From contig NC_088178.1 of NCBI RefSeq assembly GCF_028769735.1, positions 7,878,001 to 7,942,000 on the forward strand: DNA of 64,000 nt, read 5' to 3'. Under the pieces are notes generated by a model. The model saw only the letters and a list, made by a program, of their open reading frames with translations. It ran no database searches and was not told the origin of the DNA. This document shows positions 61,825-64,000 of this stretch, one piece after another (the stretch's first letter is position 1; each line of letters starts with the position of its first letter). Position numbers and translations under genes: made by a program. Origin of the DNA: Zonotrichia leucophrys gambelii. Taxonomy: Eukaryota; Chordata; Aves; Passeriformes; Passerellidae.

Positions 61825-61860
61825 TTTTAATAGTTTAGGATTTTATATTGTAATAGCTTT
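61814..61860 (+). repeat. 23-bp tandem duplication at the env membrane anchor
   Basis: AGGATTTTATGTTTTAATAG at 61814 and AGGATTTTATATTGTAATAG at 61837 are offset by 23 bp with a few substitutions. This duplication lies immediately after the 43-45-bp repeats and adds a further frame shift in front of the hydrophobic segment. Confidence 0.8.
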
Positions 61861-61930
61861 CCTAGTTCTCATCCATGTCGTCCCAGATGCCATGAATCGG
61901 ATTGTAAAAGAGGTTTTCTTGGGGCAAACA

Positions 61931-61941
61931 GAAGGGGGAGA
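61931..61941 (+). other. Polypurine tract (GAAGGGGGAGA)
   Basis: An uninterrupted purine run ends exactly at the TGT of the 3' LTR, the position of the plus-strand primer in retroviral reverse transcription. Confidence 0.9.
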
Positions 61942-62551
61942 TGTCGGATCTCAAAATCTCAGCCCTGAGATTCTGAGCCTCCGAGACCAGCTTAGGGGTC
62001 TCGGGAGTCCTGGAATGTTGCCAGAAGTGTCTGGTAGCTGGACTTTAACCCTGCACAGGAGACGACAAGGATGAGGGCTTCACAGGGTGATTGGTGAAGG
62101 GATTAGTTAATTAGAGAGTGAGAAACAGGATTTAAGATTTATGTACAGGGGGGTTTAGAGGAGTAAGATGGAGGAATTGGGGTGTGTCCTGTCCTCCTCC
62201 TTCTTCCTCCTCTCCTCCATCTTCTTTGGCCACGGTGGCACCTTTCTATTGGTTATTACTAAGAGTACACCGAGTTATAACAATAGATGGTATTGGGGAA
62301 AAATGATAAATATTGTATACGTAGCAAAGGGTATAAAGATAGGTGCCTGCCCCGGAGGGGGACGGAGTGTGCCCATGGCTGACTGCTGTGCAGATCTCTG
62401 TCTGGCTGAAAGAACATCTTTTAGATAAACAATTAATAAACATAAAACCAGAAAGAAGAACTGAAGCCTCTTCTCGTCCTTTGACACGCGGGTGCCCCAA
62501 GGCCACCCCCGGGCTCTCCAGGCCCCTCAAACAGCCGAGATAAAACCGACA
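61942..62551 (+). repeat. 3' LTR, 610 bp
   Basis: It begins TGTCGGATCTC and ends CCGACA, the canonical TG...CA form. The TATA box is at 62332-62338 and AATAAA at 62435-62440. It is nearly identical to the 5' LTR up to about 62470. The last ~80 bp differ at about a dozen positions, mostly C/T changes plus compensating one-base indels. Confidence 0.95.
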
Positions 62552-62557
62552 GTTGAG
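62552..62557. repeat. Target-site duplication GTTGAG, right copy
   Basis: It follows the terminal ACA of the 3' LTR and is identical to 59407-59412. Confidence 0.93.
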
Positions 62558-63070
62558 GTTTTTGTAAGTGTTACTAAGAACACCACTGAAATGTGATTAT
62601 GTAAAATGTCACTTTCTCACCTGCTCACATTCCATGTAACAAGATGAAAAATATTTACATATGGACAGCAAGTCAGTTCTGATGTGGAGTCCTGTTTCAT
62701 TACTTACATCCTTTCCACTGGTTGTGTTCTAGTCAGTTAATTTGCAGTGTTACCTATGTTATGAATGTGGTTTTGTGGGTTATTTACGGCATGACCAAGA
62801 GACAAATTTATTTTGAGTCTGAGAAGGAGATATTGCATTGGAAGTTAGTCACAGAAACCCTTAACAAGAGATTCTTAATGGATAACAGGAATTTTATTGT
62901 AAGCTTGATCTTACTCAGTATTGAAAATTGGAGATACTCATCCTTTGACTACTGTATATTATATTTGCTTTTGTAAATAACCCAGTTCAAAGGGAAATTA
63001 TTACAAGCATCTGCACTTATTTCTGGTTTTGCTGTGCCTTACATTGCCCAGTCAAAGCAATGTTTACATG
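62558..63070. other. Unique non-coding DNA
   Basis: Flanking host DNA 3' of the retrovirus. An 84-codon plus frame at 62722-62976 is unrecognised and probably chance. Confidence 0.5.
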
Positions 63071-63166
63071 TTGGGGAAACTAAAGCATAGTGAGGGTAGG
63101 AGTTGCCCAAGGCCATACAATACAGTCCTGACAAAAGTGGGAGCAGACACTGGATGTCTGAATCAG
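63071..63166 (+). mobile_element. Probable fossil MIR/CORE-SINE-like fragment
   Basis: TTGGGGAAACTAAAGCATAG, then AGTTGCCCAAGGCCATACA, then a GTGGGAGCAGACACTGGATGT-like segment follow the order and spacing of the MIR core: a GGGAAACTGAGGC-type block, a TTGCCCAAGGTCACAC-type block, and a GTGGCAGAGCTGGGATTT-type block. It is heavily diverged, as expected for such an old family. The call is from memory of the consensus. Confidence 0.5.
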
Positions 63167-64000
63167 CTCTTGCAGTTTTATCCATTCTCACACTTGCACT
63201 GGAAACGTGGCCTAACCCAAAGTTCATCCATGGTGGAAGGGATGGGCTCATTGGCTCTGACAGGGATTAATTTAGCTGCATGGTGTGCAGCCCTGGATGC
63301 ACTACACCCTGGAGATGTTTTACACCACATTAAGGGCAGAATGGATTGCCAAGCAGTGCTTTATTTTCATAGCTCAGCCTCTACCTCTCTGGATGTCCTA
63401 TATTATTAATTTCTTAAAGAACAGATAAACCCTTTGGAAGAGTTGTTTTGTAAGCCTGTTACTGCCACACAAAAACAGGCATTTTAACAAAAGTGGATTT
63501 TTTTTCTTGTGTTGCTAAATACTGGCATGTTTGTTTCCCTGTTTCTGGTTAACATAGACCTGTCTCAGACAGAAAGGCAACAACAATCATGTTCATAAAA
63601 CAGTGTAAAACACTGATCCCACTCTGAAGGTTGCCCTTCCAGTTCAGCAGCCTCATTGACTTCTAGATAGTATCCATTTGTATTTCCAGGCATCTTGGAT
63701 GTTATTAAAACCTAAACCTTTAGGTGCACAAGATTATGTGAAGACTTTTCCATTAATTTAGCATTTATTTGAAATAAATCCTTTGGATACTTTGTATTTC
63801 AGTCTTTTATAGGCTCTGCGCCCAGGAACAGCAATGCAAAAAGTGTTTAAGAGGAGGAGAAATATTAAATTATTTTATTTCTTTTTTAATAACTAGAAGT
63901 GAAGGACTTAGAGAAGGAATCCTGAAATTAGATATCTTGAATTCAGCTTCTTTCTTTGCCACAGATTGGCTTTATAAACACTGTTTAGCTTTCGTGTGTT
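63167..64000. other. Unique non-coding DNA to window end
   Basis: No gene or repeat family recognised. The 126-codon frame at 63029-63409 runs through the MIR-like fragment and is not credible as a gene. Confidence 0.5.

Larger units (their letters stand above)
61616..61941 (+). pseudogene. env: env transmembrane-subunit remnant, broken
   Basis: One frame up to TGA at 61733-61735 reads like the membrane-proximal part of a retroviral transmembrane protein (…LADFFDISPIWRRI…). After the tandem repeats another frame encodes a hydrophobic anchor (FYIVIAFLVLIHVV) and a short cytoplasmic tail. That tail runs through the polypurine tract into the 3' LTR, a known arrangement for class II Env. The two parts are out of frame because of tandem duplications, and everything from the surface subunit to the fusion peptide is missing, so no Env can be made. 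Confidence 0.6.
59413..62551 (+). mobile_element. Complete non-autonomous endogenous retrovirus, class II-like
   Basis: The element is 3139 bp: two 610-bp LTRs flank a 1919-bp interior, with an intact 6-bp target duplication. The interior keeps a putative primer-binding site, splice donor, gag start, splice acceptor, env pieces and polypurine tract. It lacks any capsid, protease, reverse-transcriptase or integrase coding. It is therefore a deletion-derived element that could move only with proteins supplied by a related virus. Near-identity of the first ~529 bp of the two LTRs suggests recent insertion. Class II assignment rests on the 6-bp duplication and the env-leader/tail architecture. 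I do not recognise the named family. Confidence 0.92.

Noticed and set aside
61793..62074. 93-codon plus frame joining the env anchor to the LTR as an intact protein
   Set aside because: It has no ATG start before the hydrophobic part and begins within a tandem repeat in a shifted frame. It is a broken env tail reading into the LTR.

Overview
This is a stretch of bird nuclear DNA, most likely from a songbird, and I can support no intact protein-coding gene in it. The bird assignment rests on the repeats. There are CR1 LINE 3' ends with the octamer-like ATTCTGT(G/A) tail, one long LTR of a type I recognise as a common avian ERVL LTR, and one young class II-like endogenous retrovirus. Most of the DNA is AT-rich and CpG-poor, and the open frames in it are short and scattered, as expected for intergenic or intronic sequence.

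Layout. 1-27980 is mostly unique non-coding DNA. It holds one CR1 scrap (5064-5138), a diverged tandem duplication (8326-8700), a CpG-enriched patch (8930-9570), and a weak promoter/first-exon candidate (19522-19805). 27981-28360 is a probable solo LTR on the minus strand with a 6-bp target duplication. 31844-33212 is a long solo ERVL-type LTR on the minus strand with a perfect 5-bp target duplication; it accounts for the cluster of long open frames there. 33213-50900 is again unique DNA with simple repeats, hairpins and two homeodomain-motif-rich patches. 50913-51714 and 54754-55236 are two 3'-terminal CR1 copies, both on the minus strand, and the first still shows broken ORF2 C-terminal coding. 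A 17-bp perfect hairpin lies between them, and a long (AT)n tract follows at 56715-56793.

The main item is 59407-62557, a complete, young, non-autonomous LTR retroelement of plus orientation. It has two 610-bp LTRs and a perfect 6-bp target duplication (GTTGAG), with TATA box, poly(A) signal, putative primer-binding site and polypurine tract. Its 1.9-kb interior keeps a retrovirus-like order of cis signals: leader, splice donor, a myristoylation-type gag start that stops after 16 codons, a triple leader repeat, a GC/CpG-rich block of unknown origin, a splice acceptor, a basic env-leader-like frame, and an env transmembrane remnant broken by tandem duplications. It encodes no capsid, protease, polymerase or complete envelope, so any mobility would depend on proteins supplied in trans. 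The two LTRs differ at one site in their first ~529 bp but at about a dozen sites in the last ~80 bp, which a single insertion followed by uniform drift does not explain.

Beyond the retroelement the window ends in unique DNA with a probable fossil MIR/CORE-SINE-like fragment (63071-63166).
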